A program made the position numbers and the translations under genes. DNA of 33,519 bases from Microcaldota archaeon (GTDB lineage: Archaea > Micrarchaeota > Micrarchaeia > Micrarchaeales > CABMGC01): positions 1 through 33,519 of the forward strand of contig JAJZKU010000010.1 in NCBI GenBank assembly GCA_021850705.1, written 5' to 3'. Under the pieces are notes generated by a model. It did not search any database and was not told the DNA's origin. It worked only from the letters and a program-made list of their open reading frames with translations. This document shows, piece by piece, positions 26,004 through 33,519 of the stretch. Each line of letters opens with the position of its first letter. Position 1 is the first letter of the stretch.

Positions 26004-26078
26004 GGGCCCGTAGCTTAGCCTGGTCGGAGCGTTCGACTGATAATCGAAAGGTCATGAGTTCAAATCTCATCGGGCCCA
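26004..26078 (+). tRNA. tRNA-Ile (anticodon GAT)
   Basis: Acceptor GGGCCCG/CGGGCCC-A, anticodon arm TTCGA-CTGATAA-TCGAA, T-arm ATGAG-TTCAAAT-CTCAT. Confidence 0.93.
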
Positions 26079-26144
26079 TAAATCAAATGCTTCCAGTGTA
26101 ACTAGCAAGTAATTAAGGGCTTGGTTCATAGACAAATTCAGATG

Positions 26145-27122
26145 CTAGAATGTTTCCTGATAATTGGCCGGAGCAAAATGCCCGTTATTCACATAGTTTA
26201 CCTTGAACTGCCCTCCTCTGCCAATATCTGTAATTGTAGTATCAAGCTGGTATCCTCTCATAATCTCCATAAGAAATACTCCCATAGAGTTTTTTGATCC
26301 GTTAAGCGTATCATTCAAATCTGAAACTCCGCTTCCTGTAAGCTTTGGTGTGCAGGAGTTAAACTCTACGGTTCCAAAATCAGGCATACCTTTCAAGGTA
26401 TATCCTTTCCCATTTGACGCATCCCAAGGTTTTTCCACTATGCACTCTGCAGAGTTCACATCAGCCTTATAATGCACGCTTTCTGAGATGCTCTTCCCGG
26501 TACTCAGGTTGACAAAATTTATCTTCCACGAAGTGCTGCTGCCATTTTTGTTCATATTATCTATGCTTACCCTTACCTTATCTCCACTCTTCACGCTTAA
26601 TCCAGATACATACTTCAAAGGGTGAGGCAACATCTCTATCCAAACCTTGGCACCGTTCATACTTACTGCGATGCCTGCCTGTATCAGTCCTTCCGAAGGA
26701 CTGCCTCCTAATCCAGTCCATACATCTATATCCTTTTTATTGTAACTTATTACTGCAGGAACTTTGAAGACAGTAGAAACTCCACTAAATGCCCCTTTAT
26801 CTGTATCCACCACTTTATATCCAGCCCAGTTGCCACTAGTTACTAACTCATGGTTATACTTACTTAATGCATGCAGGCGGGTCTCCTGGTCACCAAGCCT
26901 TTCATGCGCTATTGCCTTATAGTCTTGAGGATTTGTCTTATCATGACTATATCGATTAACACCTATTGCAATAGCTGTTGTCATTGCAACGCCCAGAAAA
27001 AATCCTGCCCAAGCTGCCCTGTCTCCCAAGACCTTTTCCATATCTGCCTCTGCATTCCTATGGGCATCTTTAAGCTGGTCCATGCGTTTATGGTTCTTGA
27101 AATCTACCATTACTATACTCAT
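26145..27122 (-). CDS. Membrane-anchored G1 family (eqolisin-like) glutamic peptidase
   Basis: SGNWAGYKVV, DVWTGLGGSPSEGLIQAGIAVSMNGAKVWIEMLPHP, LSVKSGDKVRVSI, SAECIVEKPW, LKGMPDFGTVEFNSC align by eye to scytalidoglutamic peptidase, including the catalytic Gln and Glu positions. Confidence 0.82.
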   Translation of the reverse strand: MSIVMVDFKNHKRMDQLKDAHRNAEADMEKVLGDRAAWAGFFLGVAMTTAIAIGVNRYSHDKTNPQDYKAIAHERLGDQETRLHALSKYNHELVTSGNWAGYKVVDTDKGAFSGVSTVFKVPAVISYNKKDIDVWTGLGGSPSEGLIQAGIAVSMNGAKVWIEMLPHPLKYVSGLSVKSGDKVRVSIDNMNKNGSSTSWKINFVNLSTGKSISESVHYKADVNSAECIVEKPWDASNGKGYTLKGMPDFGTVEFNSCTPKLTGSGVSDLNDTLNGSKNSMGVFLMEIMRGYQLDTTITDIGRGGQFKVNYVNNGHFAPANYQETF

Positions 27123-27215
27123 AACTATTCCCTATAAACTAGATATATAAGAACAAATATCATATTTAAATGACGTCTATTAATCAGACGCAAGACGAAG
27201 CTAAAAGAAAGGGTT

Positions 27216-27704
27216 TTACACCGAATATCTGCTTAAGAGCACGCTTCTGCCCTTTATAAGCTCCATGAAGCTGTCTATGTTAAGTATTGTCCCTCCCCTG
27301 GTATGTATGCCAAGATTCTGAAGTATAAACACATCTTCGGTACTAAGACCATTTATCTTGAATACATTCCTTCCTATATGTCCTGCAGCGTCAAATATGC
27401 CTGCAATATAGCTTGCAGACTTGACATCTCTTTTGGTGAATATCTTTGGCGAGCTTTTTATAATGGACTTAAGCTGCTTTGCAATCTGCGAATGGTAGAA
27501 GCATACATGTATATAATTCTCCCCCTCCTCAACCAATATCTTCCTTGAATCTATCTTAAAATCCTTAAGGGCAATCTCAACAAAGCGCTCCTCAAGCTCA
27601 TGCATGCCTGTCTTTATCCCTATGGCGTTGTTCTCCTCCTTTGTCTTTGACATGAGCCCTGCCATATAATAGGCACTGGGCCCTAGCTTTATCTTCATAA
27701 CCAT
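27216..27704 (-). CDS. Free-standing LAGLIDADG-like protein, probably catalytically inactive
   Basis: Two repeats: YYMAGLMSKTKEENNAIGIKTG and SYIAGIFDAAGHIGRNVFKING. Confidence 0.7.
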   Translation of the reverse strand: MVMKIKLGPSAYYMAGLMSKTKEENNAIGIKTGMHELEERFVEIALKDFKIDSRKILVEEGENYIHVCFYHSQIAKQLKSIIKSSPKIFTKRDVKSASYIAGIFDAAGHIGRNVFKINGLSTEDVFILQNLGIHTRGGTILNIDSFMELIKGRSVLLSRYSV

Positions 27705-27767
27705 ATGTAGCAGTTGTTTTATTTAAGCATTCTGAAAAAGGAGCATTCCTGGTTAACCTTTGGTCTG

Positions 27768-30700
27768 CTAAGAATCATTCCTTGGCGGTTCCTGATTAGC
27801 GTTATTCTCCTTATTCTGTTCTTGTTGTCCCGTTTCAGGAGACTTTGTTACAGGATCAGCTGGTTGCGGTTCATGACTCTCTTCATGATGTTTTTCAGGT
27901 TTCTCTATATTCCTATCCGCATTTCCAGATACTGGACTGTCTATCAATACTGTCTCTGCACCTGTATTCCCAACCTCTCCATTATTGCCAGGTCTTCCAA
28001 TCTTGCCATGATGACGCAGCATAAGGAATATTATTACCCCAATAGCGGTTGCAGTAGCAACTACTAATGCTATGTACTCAATCGCGCTTGTTCCTGAAGA
28101 GGTTTCTGACTTCTGCACTGTATTTGTATTCACAGGCACGGTAGTCAAAACAGTTGAAGTCGGTGCAAGTATCGCTAATTTTTCTGTGACTCCGCATACT
28201 CTGGGCGAAACGCTTATTATGCATGCCTGGAGTGTGTAATTGCCATTTTTCAGTGTGTTTATGTTGAACGATGCGAGACCATCCCCTTCGGCCTGCAATA
28301 CGCCGTTGGCATATATTGCAACTGTGTACGAGGAATTTGTAGCATAAGCTGTAATGTATCTTGAAGTCCCTGCAAAGAAACTACTGCTGTTTAGGTCTAC
28401 AGTCACATTGTAATTCTGTGGCTGCACAGTGTTTGAGGCCGAAGCCTGACTGCTGTTATAGTATATTTGCAGTGTTACAGTATCTATTATTGGAAGGTAT
28501 GAGACATAACTCAGGTTAAGTGAATATCCGTTTCCTATAGAAACCGGAGTTCCCATATCCAAGGAATAACTTTCACCATTCACAGTCACATCTGCAGATT
28601 TTGGAGATATTGAATTAAGTGTTATCCCGAATAGTCTTCCATTAATCTTTACATTTTCTGAGTTGTCCTGCGTGATATTTAGAATCTGCCATCCCTGAAT
28701 CGAGGAAGTGTTATACGGCAATACTGTTGGCAATGATGATCCACCACCGCCTGCTCCTCCTCCACCGCCACCACCAGATCCCCCACCATTGTTGCTTGGA
28801 GGCGCAGTTGTTGTAGATATTGTAGATGCCGAAGTAGTTGTGCTACTAGAGGTTACAGTTGTAGTGGATGTTGAAGTGGTAGTTGCTGTCGTGAAGGTTA
28901 TGTTAAGTGGTTGCAACTGTACCGGAGATGGCAGATATGCATTTGCGAGCGCTACTGCATCCCAGAACCTGTACTCGTTTTCCCAGGCTATCCTTGAATC
29001 TCCTGCGTTTCCAGCATCAAGCTGCCTTCCCACTTCTACGTACTGCCATCCCTGGTCATTACTTGCGTTTCTCCATTCTACTCCTGAACGTGAGAGATCT
29101 GGTCTGTACTGTCCGTTTATCCACACCTTGAAATAACCGTTTGCGATTCCTGGTGTATTTAACACAGCTTCTACCTGTATCTCGTACCACTGGTTAAAGT
29201 TCAGGTATGGGGGATCCATATAAATCTCAGAATCGGTAAATGAACCATTTACAATCTCTGACTGTGCACCGTCTGCAAGCTGTATCCCGCTTACCAGAGA
29301 GGTATAATTTATGCTGATATAATTACCTGCGCTGGAAGTCAGGGTAAGGTGCGTTGCGTTTGTTACAGATGCTATCGTGTAATTCTTGCTTCCGTTGATG
29401 AGTATTCCCTTTCCATTCCAGCTGCCATCAGTGGGGAACTGATGCCCAGAGACCCAGTTTACAGAAGTGCCATCTATGCTCACATTCCCGCGGAAAGGAG
29501 TGAAATCATAGGAACTAATTATGAACGCTTCTCCTACGCAAGGCAATCCTGTCGATCCGCCACATGCATCCTTTATATAGTAAACTTTCCTCTGTCCATA
29601 CGGTCCCCCATGTGTTGGTGCCTGGAAATATACGTATCCTCTCAGGAACATTGTAGTGGGCCTGTTGTTCTGGAAGGAGTCTCCAAAGAAGTTGTTAATG
29701 TCATCTGTTCCAGATATATACTTGACATTGTTCTGGATGCCCAGATTCTGGCTAAGGGTGCACTCTGTCGAATTTGTACATGATGCGATTTTATGCGAGA
29801 GTCCGAGCCACCATTTATCTGCGATAAAGTATCCCGTATTTCCGCCTGCTGTATGATTCAATACCATCTGAATCGAATTTGCGACAGACACTATCGTTCT
29901 CCCTTGCTCATATATTGTGATATTCTGGTTTACCCAGCTGCCATTAGCAACAAACTTGCTTCCAGAAAGCCAGTACAACGTGCTTGCATTGTTTGTCACC
30001 ATCCCGTAATAACCTCCAAGATAAATGCCACTATTGCCCCAGTTAGGGTCGAACGGGTCACCGCTTACCAGAGTCATCTTAGTTCCGTTTATGTCTACTA
30101 TCCCCTGCCTGAAAGGATACCATATCATTGCCTCATGCGTCCCAAAGATAGGATTTGGAGTTATCGTATTGTCAAATGTGGTCTGCCCTCCGGATACAGT
30201 ATACAGATATCCTCCTGTAAAACAGCAGTTGGGTGTCTCATTCCATCCTGCAAAGTTAAGATTATTCGTAAAATTGTCAGACAGGAACGTGTATCCATAA
30301 TCAAATGTACCATTCCATACTGAATTGGCGCCAAAAGGGGAATGTACGCTGACCGAGACGTTATTTTCTGCAGTTCCAGGTGGTACAGTTACCTGCATAC
30401 TTGAATAATTTATAATATTGACTGTGGTTGCAGTAGTGCTTCCGAAATCGACAGATGTTCCGCTGAAGAACCCAGTTCCATTAACTTCTACTATACACCC
30501 TCCCTGCGCTATGCATGAGTCGGGAAAGACATTTGTTATCGATATTGTGCTCTTCGTGTACAGTGGTTTTATGTATATGCTGTTTATAGTCTCTGCGCCG
30601 CCACTGCTTCCGTCACGTACTATCACATTTACTTCAAGGGCATTGTTCCCTACCTGATAAGGTATCTGCCATGAAACAGTATTACTTGTATAAGAATTTG

Positions 30701-33074
30701 ACACCAGATAATTTCCGACTACACGGCCTGTAGTTATATTAGAGATAAGGAAATTATACGTATATGGAGAGGAGCCTCCTGTTATGCTGGCAGTGAAGCT
30801 GATTATGTTCCCAGTATCTTCTGTTACTGGAAATGCAGGGGATGAGGAGATGCTTGCCGCAGAGAGTGTAGGATTCACTGAAAAGGAAGATGAATAAGAC
30901 GAAATGACTCTGCCGCTTCCCGAAGTTAGTATTACATTCGCAACTTCAAGAGAGTTGGAGACGTCTGCATGTGTTGTAGGGAAGATATAGGTTACTGAGT
31001 TTGCAGTCTGTCCTGTTAATAGGTCGTTGTGTGTTATTACGGAAGGAGTTATGCTATTGGATATCAGTATATTGTAAGTGTATGGTCCAGTGCAGTTGTC
31101 CTCTGTCACTACAAAACTCTCATACTGCCCTATGTCTATTATTGTATTGGAAGGGTTTGTTATGAACACTGTGCATGATGGTGTCAGACGTGCACTACTA
31201 AAACTTACAGATGGCATAATGCTAAGAGGCGGCATATGCCTCGAATACATATAGTAGAATGAGGCATTTCCGACCATTGATGATAATATAGGATATGTCT
31301 CAGTCTGCTTGGGGAAACTCACACTTATCGGCATTGCATTGCTTCCATAACTGTACGTTATTAGTTGTCCGGCACCTCCATTCCCTCCTGCAGCCCATGC
31401 AGTTCCTGCCGAACCTCCCAGGGCACCTGATAAATCATAATTTCCTGCAGTATACCCTCCGCTACCGTACGCTATCAGCAGGGCGCCTCCTCCTGACCCA
31501 CCTGCTCCGGAACCAGCCTTGTACAATGAGGTTTCGTTTATGCTCCCTGCAATAATTCTATTCGCTTCTATGAACGTGCCAGTTGAAGTGCCATCGCCTC
31601 CACTGCCTCCATTTGCTCCACCACCACCACCTCCGCTTTGCAGATATGTCAAAGGAGCGTTGCCCCATTTAGCAACATTGGCAGCATCTACTACCGAAGG
31701 TGCAGCTGGTGTTGCGCCATTCTGTCCTGTTCCTGTTGATCCTAAACCTCCTCCTATCAACGTGTTTGCACCGTTGCCTCCTACGAGGGATAACAATACG
31801 TTGCCTCCGCCTGCTCCACCACTGCCTCCAAAAGAGTATGGGATTGCCCCACAGCTCCCACCATTATAACCTGCAGCACTGTTTCCATTGCAGGCTGATG
31901 AAGGTGTTAATCCACGTATCTGCCCCTCATTATCAATTGTACCTGTACACATTATCCTGTTAACTGCAAGTTCTGCTTTGGCAGAGGTCAGTGTAAGGTT
32001 ACTGCATGCGATATTGGAAATGCGGAGAGGACCATTGTAATAACCAGGCTGGAAGGATAAAAGCATATTGGATGTTTCACTTCCCATGCTGCTTCCATAA
32101 TTTATTGCAGTGTAGTTTATCTCCCCTGAATCGTTGAAACCTATGCTTATAGTGTGCGGTGCTTTAAGATCTGTAATGTTTGAACCGCTCTGCATGTGGG
32201 GAATTTGACCGTAATTATAAAGATATATATAAGGACTATACGTGTAAGTGCCAGAGATGGTTCCTATACCTGGAAAAGCTCCCAGACCGTTGCCGCTGCT
32301 TGTGTTTGAAAGACTCAGAGCTTCTGTCCAGGCATCAGTTGCCGAAGAGTATGCAGTTGCGTTAACAAGAACGGTTATTATGTTTCCAGGCGCAGTTACT
32401 CCTGCCACATTGTCAAATGTCCATCCCTGCACTCTCAGGCCATTATCAGAATACTCTATTCCTTTAGGCCCGTATCCTGCTCCTCCTTTATACCAGCTAT
32501 TTGAATATGAGAAGTTCCAGTACTGGTTGAATACACTGCTTCCGTCATCATACTCTCCGTAATCGCAGAGTATGGTATTGGAAGGATTTGGACATGAAAG
32601 TTGTGGTGCTTCTCCTGTGTCTATCTTATTAAGGAAATTTGTTGTCTTTGTTCCAAACCCTATCGCAATTGTATTTGTGGCTGTCGTATGTGCTGCGATG
32701 GAAGGGCCATACTTTATCCAGAAGATCACATTCTGGCTTGTATAAATGGTGTTAGCAGGCTGGTACCAATCAAGCTGATTGCCTTCCATCCATGAAGGAA
32801 CAACCGTTCCATTATTTGTATAGAAGAATTCGGTATTATTCAGGGAATTCGCTTCATACTGCTGGTATGCAAGCGCATTGAATGATATCATCACCTGCAG
32901 TCCGTTTACAGTTGCGCTTGACTGGGGATTGCTTATGCTGATATTTGCATAATGAACTACGCTTGCAGGTATGACAAATCCGGATGCCATCGTTATACTT
33001 GATACTAACACAACAAATGTCGATACAAGTAAAGAATAGCGGATTATGTTATTTACTTTTCCTAACATATGCAT
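27768..33074 (-). CDS. Giant cell-surface protein (DUF2341-like N-terminus, Gly-rich regions, IPT/TIG-like domain, Ser/Thr stalk, TM, hydrophilic C-tail)
   Basis: N-terminal signal/TM, SISNPQSSATVNGLQVMISFNALAYQQYEANSLNNTEFFYTNNGTVVPSWMEG, GGSGGAGGGN tracts, ISITNVFPDSCIAQGGCIVEVNGTGFFSGTSVDFGSTTAT, TTTSTSTTTVTSSSTTT linker, C-terminal TM IEYIALVVATATAIGVIIFLML. Confidence 0.85.
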   Translation of the reverse strand: MHMLGKVNNIIRYSLLVSTFVVLVSSITMASGFVIPASVVHYANISISNPQSSATVNGLQVMISFNALAYQQYEANSLNNTEFFYTNNGTVVPSWMEGNQLDWYQPANTIYTSQNVIFWIKYGPSIAAHTTATNTIAIGFGTKTTNFLNKIDTGEAPQLSCPNPSNTILCDYGEYDDGSSVFNQYWNFSYSNSWYKGGAGYGPKGIEYSDNGLRVQGWTFDNVAGVTAPGNIITVLVNATAYSSATDAWTEALSLSNTSSGNGLGAFPGIGTISGTYTYSPYIYLYNYGQIPHMQSGSNITDLKAPHTISIGFNDSGEINYTAINYGSSMGSETSNMLLSFQPGYYNGPLRISNIACSNLTLTSAKAELAVNRIMCTGTIDNEGQIRGLTPSSACNGNSAAGYNGGSCGAIPYSFGGSGGAGGGNVLLSLVGGNGANTLIGGGLGSTGTGQNGATPAAPSVVDAANVAKWGNAPLTYLQSGGGGGGANGGSGGDGTSTGTFIEANRIIAGSINETSLYKAGSGAGGSGGGALLIAYGSGGYTAGNYDLSGALGGSAGTAWAAGGNGGAGQLITYSYGSNAMPISVSFPKQTETYPILSSMVGNASFYYMYSRHMPPLSIMPSVSFSSARLTPSCTVFITNPSNTIIDIGQYESFVVTEDNCTGPYTYNILISNSITPSVITHNDLLTGQTANSVTYIFPTTHADVSNSLEVANVILTSGSGRVISSYSSSFSVNPTLSAASISSSPAFPVTEDTGNIISFTASITGGSSPYTYNFLISNITTGRVVGNYLVSNSYTSNTVSWQIPYQVGNNALEVNVIVRDGSSGGAETINSIYIKPLYTKSTISITNVFPDSCIAQGGCIVEVNGTGFFSGTSVDFGSTTATTVNIINYSSMQVTVPPGTAENNVSVSVHSPFGANSVWNGTFDYGYTFLSDNFTNNLNFAGWNETPNCCFTGGYLYTVSGGQTTFDNTITPNPIFGTHEAMIWYPFRQGIVDINGTKMTLVSGDPFDPNWGNSGIYLGGYYGMVTNNASTLYWLSGSKFVANGSWVNQNITIYEQGRTIVSVANSIQMVLNHTAGGNTGYFIADKWWLGLSHKIASCTNSTECTLSQNLGIQNNVKYISGTDDINNFFGDSFQNNRPTTMFLRGYVYFQAPTHGGPYGQRKVYYIKDACGGSTGLPCVGEAFIISSYDFTPFRGNVSIDGTSVNWVSGHQFPTDGSWNGKGILINGSKNYTIASVTNATHLTLTSSAGNYISINYTSLVSGIQLADGAQSEIVNGSFTDSEIYMDPPYLNFNQWYEIQVEAVLNTPGIANGYFKVWINGQYRPDLSRSGVEWRNASNDQGWQYVEVGRQLDAGNAGDSRIAWENEYRFWDAVALANAYLPSPVQLQPLNITFTTATTTSTSTTTVTSSSTTTSASTISTTTAPPSNNGGGSGGGGGGGAGGGGSSLPTVLPYNTSSIQGWQILNITQDNSENVKINGRLFGITLNSISPKSADVTVNGESYSLDMGTPVSIGNGYSLNLSYVSYLPIIDTVTLQIYYNSSQASASNTVQPQNYNVTVDLNSSSFFAGTSRYITAYATNSSYTVAIYANGVLQAEGDGLASFNINTLKNGNYTLQACIISVSPRVCGVTEKLAILAPTSTVLTTVPVNTNTVQKSETSSGTSAIEYIALVVATATAIGVIIFLMLRHHGKIGRPGNNGEVGNTGAETVLIDSPVSGNADRNIEKPEKHHEESHEPQPADPVTKSPETGQQEQNKENNANQEPPRNDS

Positions 33075-33267
33075 AATACCTTATAAAATATCAATAATTA
33101 TAATAACTGGCATTAAAAAGTCTGCTTTCAGTTACGTTTAAAAATCTGGACGCGTGGCTTACGCTATTCTAATCATCAAAACGAAGAAAAAGAAATGTGA
33201 AATGTAGCTTGAGCATGTTGAAGAATCGCGAACAGCTGTTTTACGCACACGAATATGGTATATATAT

Positions 33268-33519
33268 TGAGGTGATCTATCCGCAGGTTCCCCTACGGAT
33301 ACCTTGTTATGCCTTAGCCCCCCTCACAGAACCTTAATTCGAAAGCATCTAAAGATGCTGCCTCACTAAGGCCCTACTTGGATGACTTGGCAGGCGGTGT
33401 GTGCAAGGAGCGGGGACAAATTCACCGCTCGTTGGTGACAAGCGATTACTAGGGATTCCAACTTCATGAGGGCGAGTTTCAGCCCTCAATCCGGACCGGG
33501 ACTGGTTTTAGGGATTGGC
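33268..33519 (-). rRNA. 16S rRNA, 3' end (5' part outside window)
   Basis: Reverse strand: AGTAATCGCTTGTCACCAACGAGCGGTGAA, CACACACCGCC, TAACAAGGTATCCGTAGGGGAACCTGCGGATAGATCACCTCA. Confidence 0.96.

Noticed and set aside
28708-29136. Plus-strand ORF with poly-proline stretch (DPPPPAPPPPPPPDPPP)
   Set aside because: It is the antisense reading of the Gly-rich linker of the giant surface protein; an artefact of low-complexity codons.
31600-31850. Possible tandem repeat/CRISPR-like array
   Set aside because: Irregular Gly-codon repetition inside a CDS; no fixed-length repeats and spacers. No CRISPR array or cas genes seen in the window.
31519-31869. Plus-strand Pro-rich ORF
   Set aside because: Antisense shadow of the Gly-rich region of the 1768-aa CDS.
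1-33519. Mobile elements, integrases, transposases or toxin-antitoxin pairs
   Set aside because: None found; no terminal inverted repeats or recognisable transposase motifs.

Overview
This 33.5-kb window is ordinary-density archaeal chromosome. The features below point to a DPANN/ARMAN-like (Micrarchaeota-type) acidophile; that lineage assignment is inference. It encodes an HtpX/LemA pair, tRNA-Thr/Cys/Leu/Ile, a NUDIX/IPP-isomerase-like protein, a CDGSH protein, an M13 metallopeptidase, a CBS-domain protein, a class III signal peptide (pilin-like) protein, and a mercury-resistance-like cluster (MerT-like, TlpA-like, ArsR, MerA). It also encodes DUF488, ribosomal proteins eS1 and uS15, ValRS, a two-wHTH Lrp-like regulator, a GGDEF protein, PduO-type adenosyltransferase, ScpA/ScpB, a P5CDH-like aldehyde dehydrogenase, DUF192, a polyprenyl synthase, a UbiE-type methyltransferase and archease. 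The right half holds an exosortase/archaeosortase-like protein, a NUDIX-uracil-DNA-glycosylase fusion, a G1 (eqolisin) peptidase, a degenerate LAGLIDADG protein, a 1768-aa surface protein and the 3' end of a 16S rRNA gene. The most interesting observations are: (1) the 16S decoding site replaces the near-universal U1406.U1495 with C-G and C1404-G1497 with U-A; (2) a strict GGTG-N5-start pattern matches the unusual 16S 3' tail and places the starts of merA and the Lrp-like regulator at non-canonical ATA and CTG codons; (3) a probable unannotated small structured RNA with a C-rich loop lies upstream of an active-site-intact GGDEF gene; (4) a NUDIX-UDG fusion has lost three of four Fe-S ligands and its stop codon abuts a tRNA.
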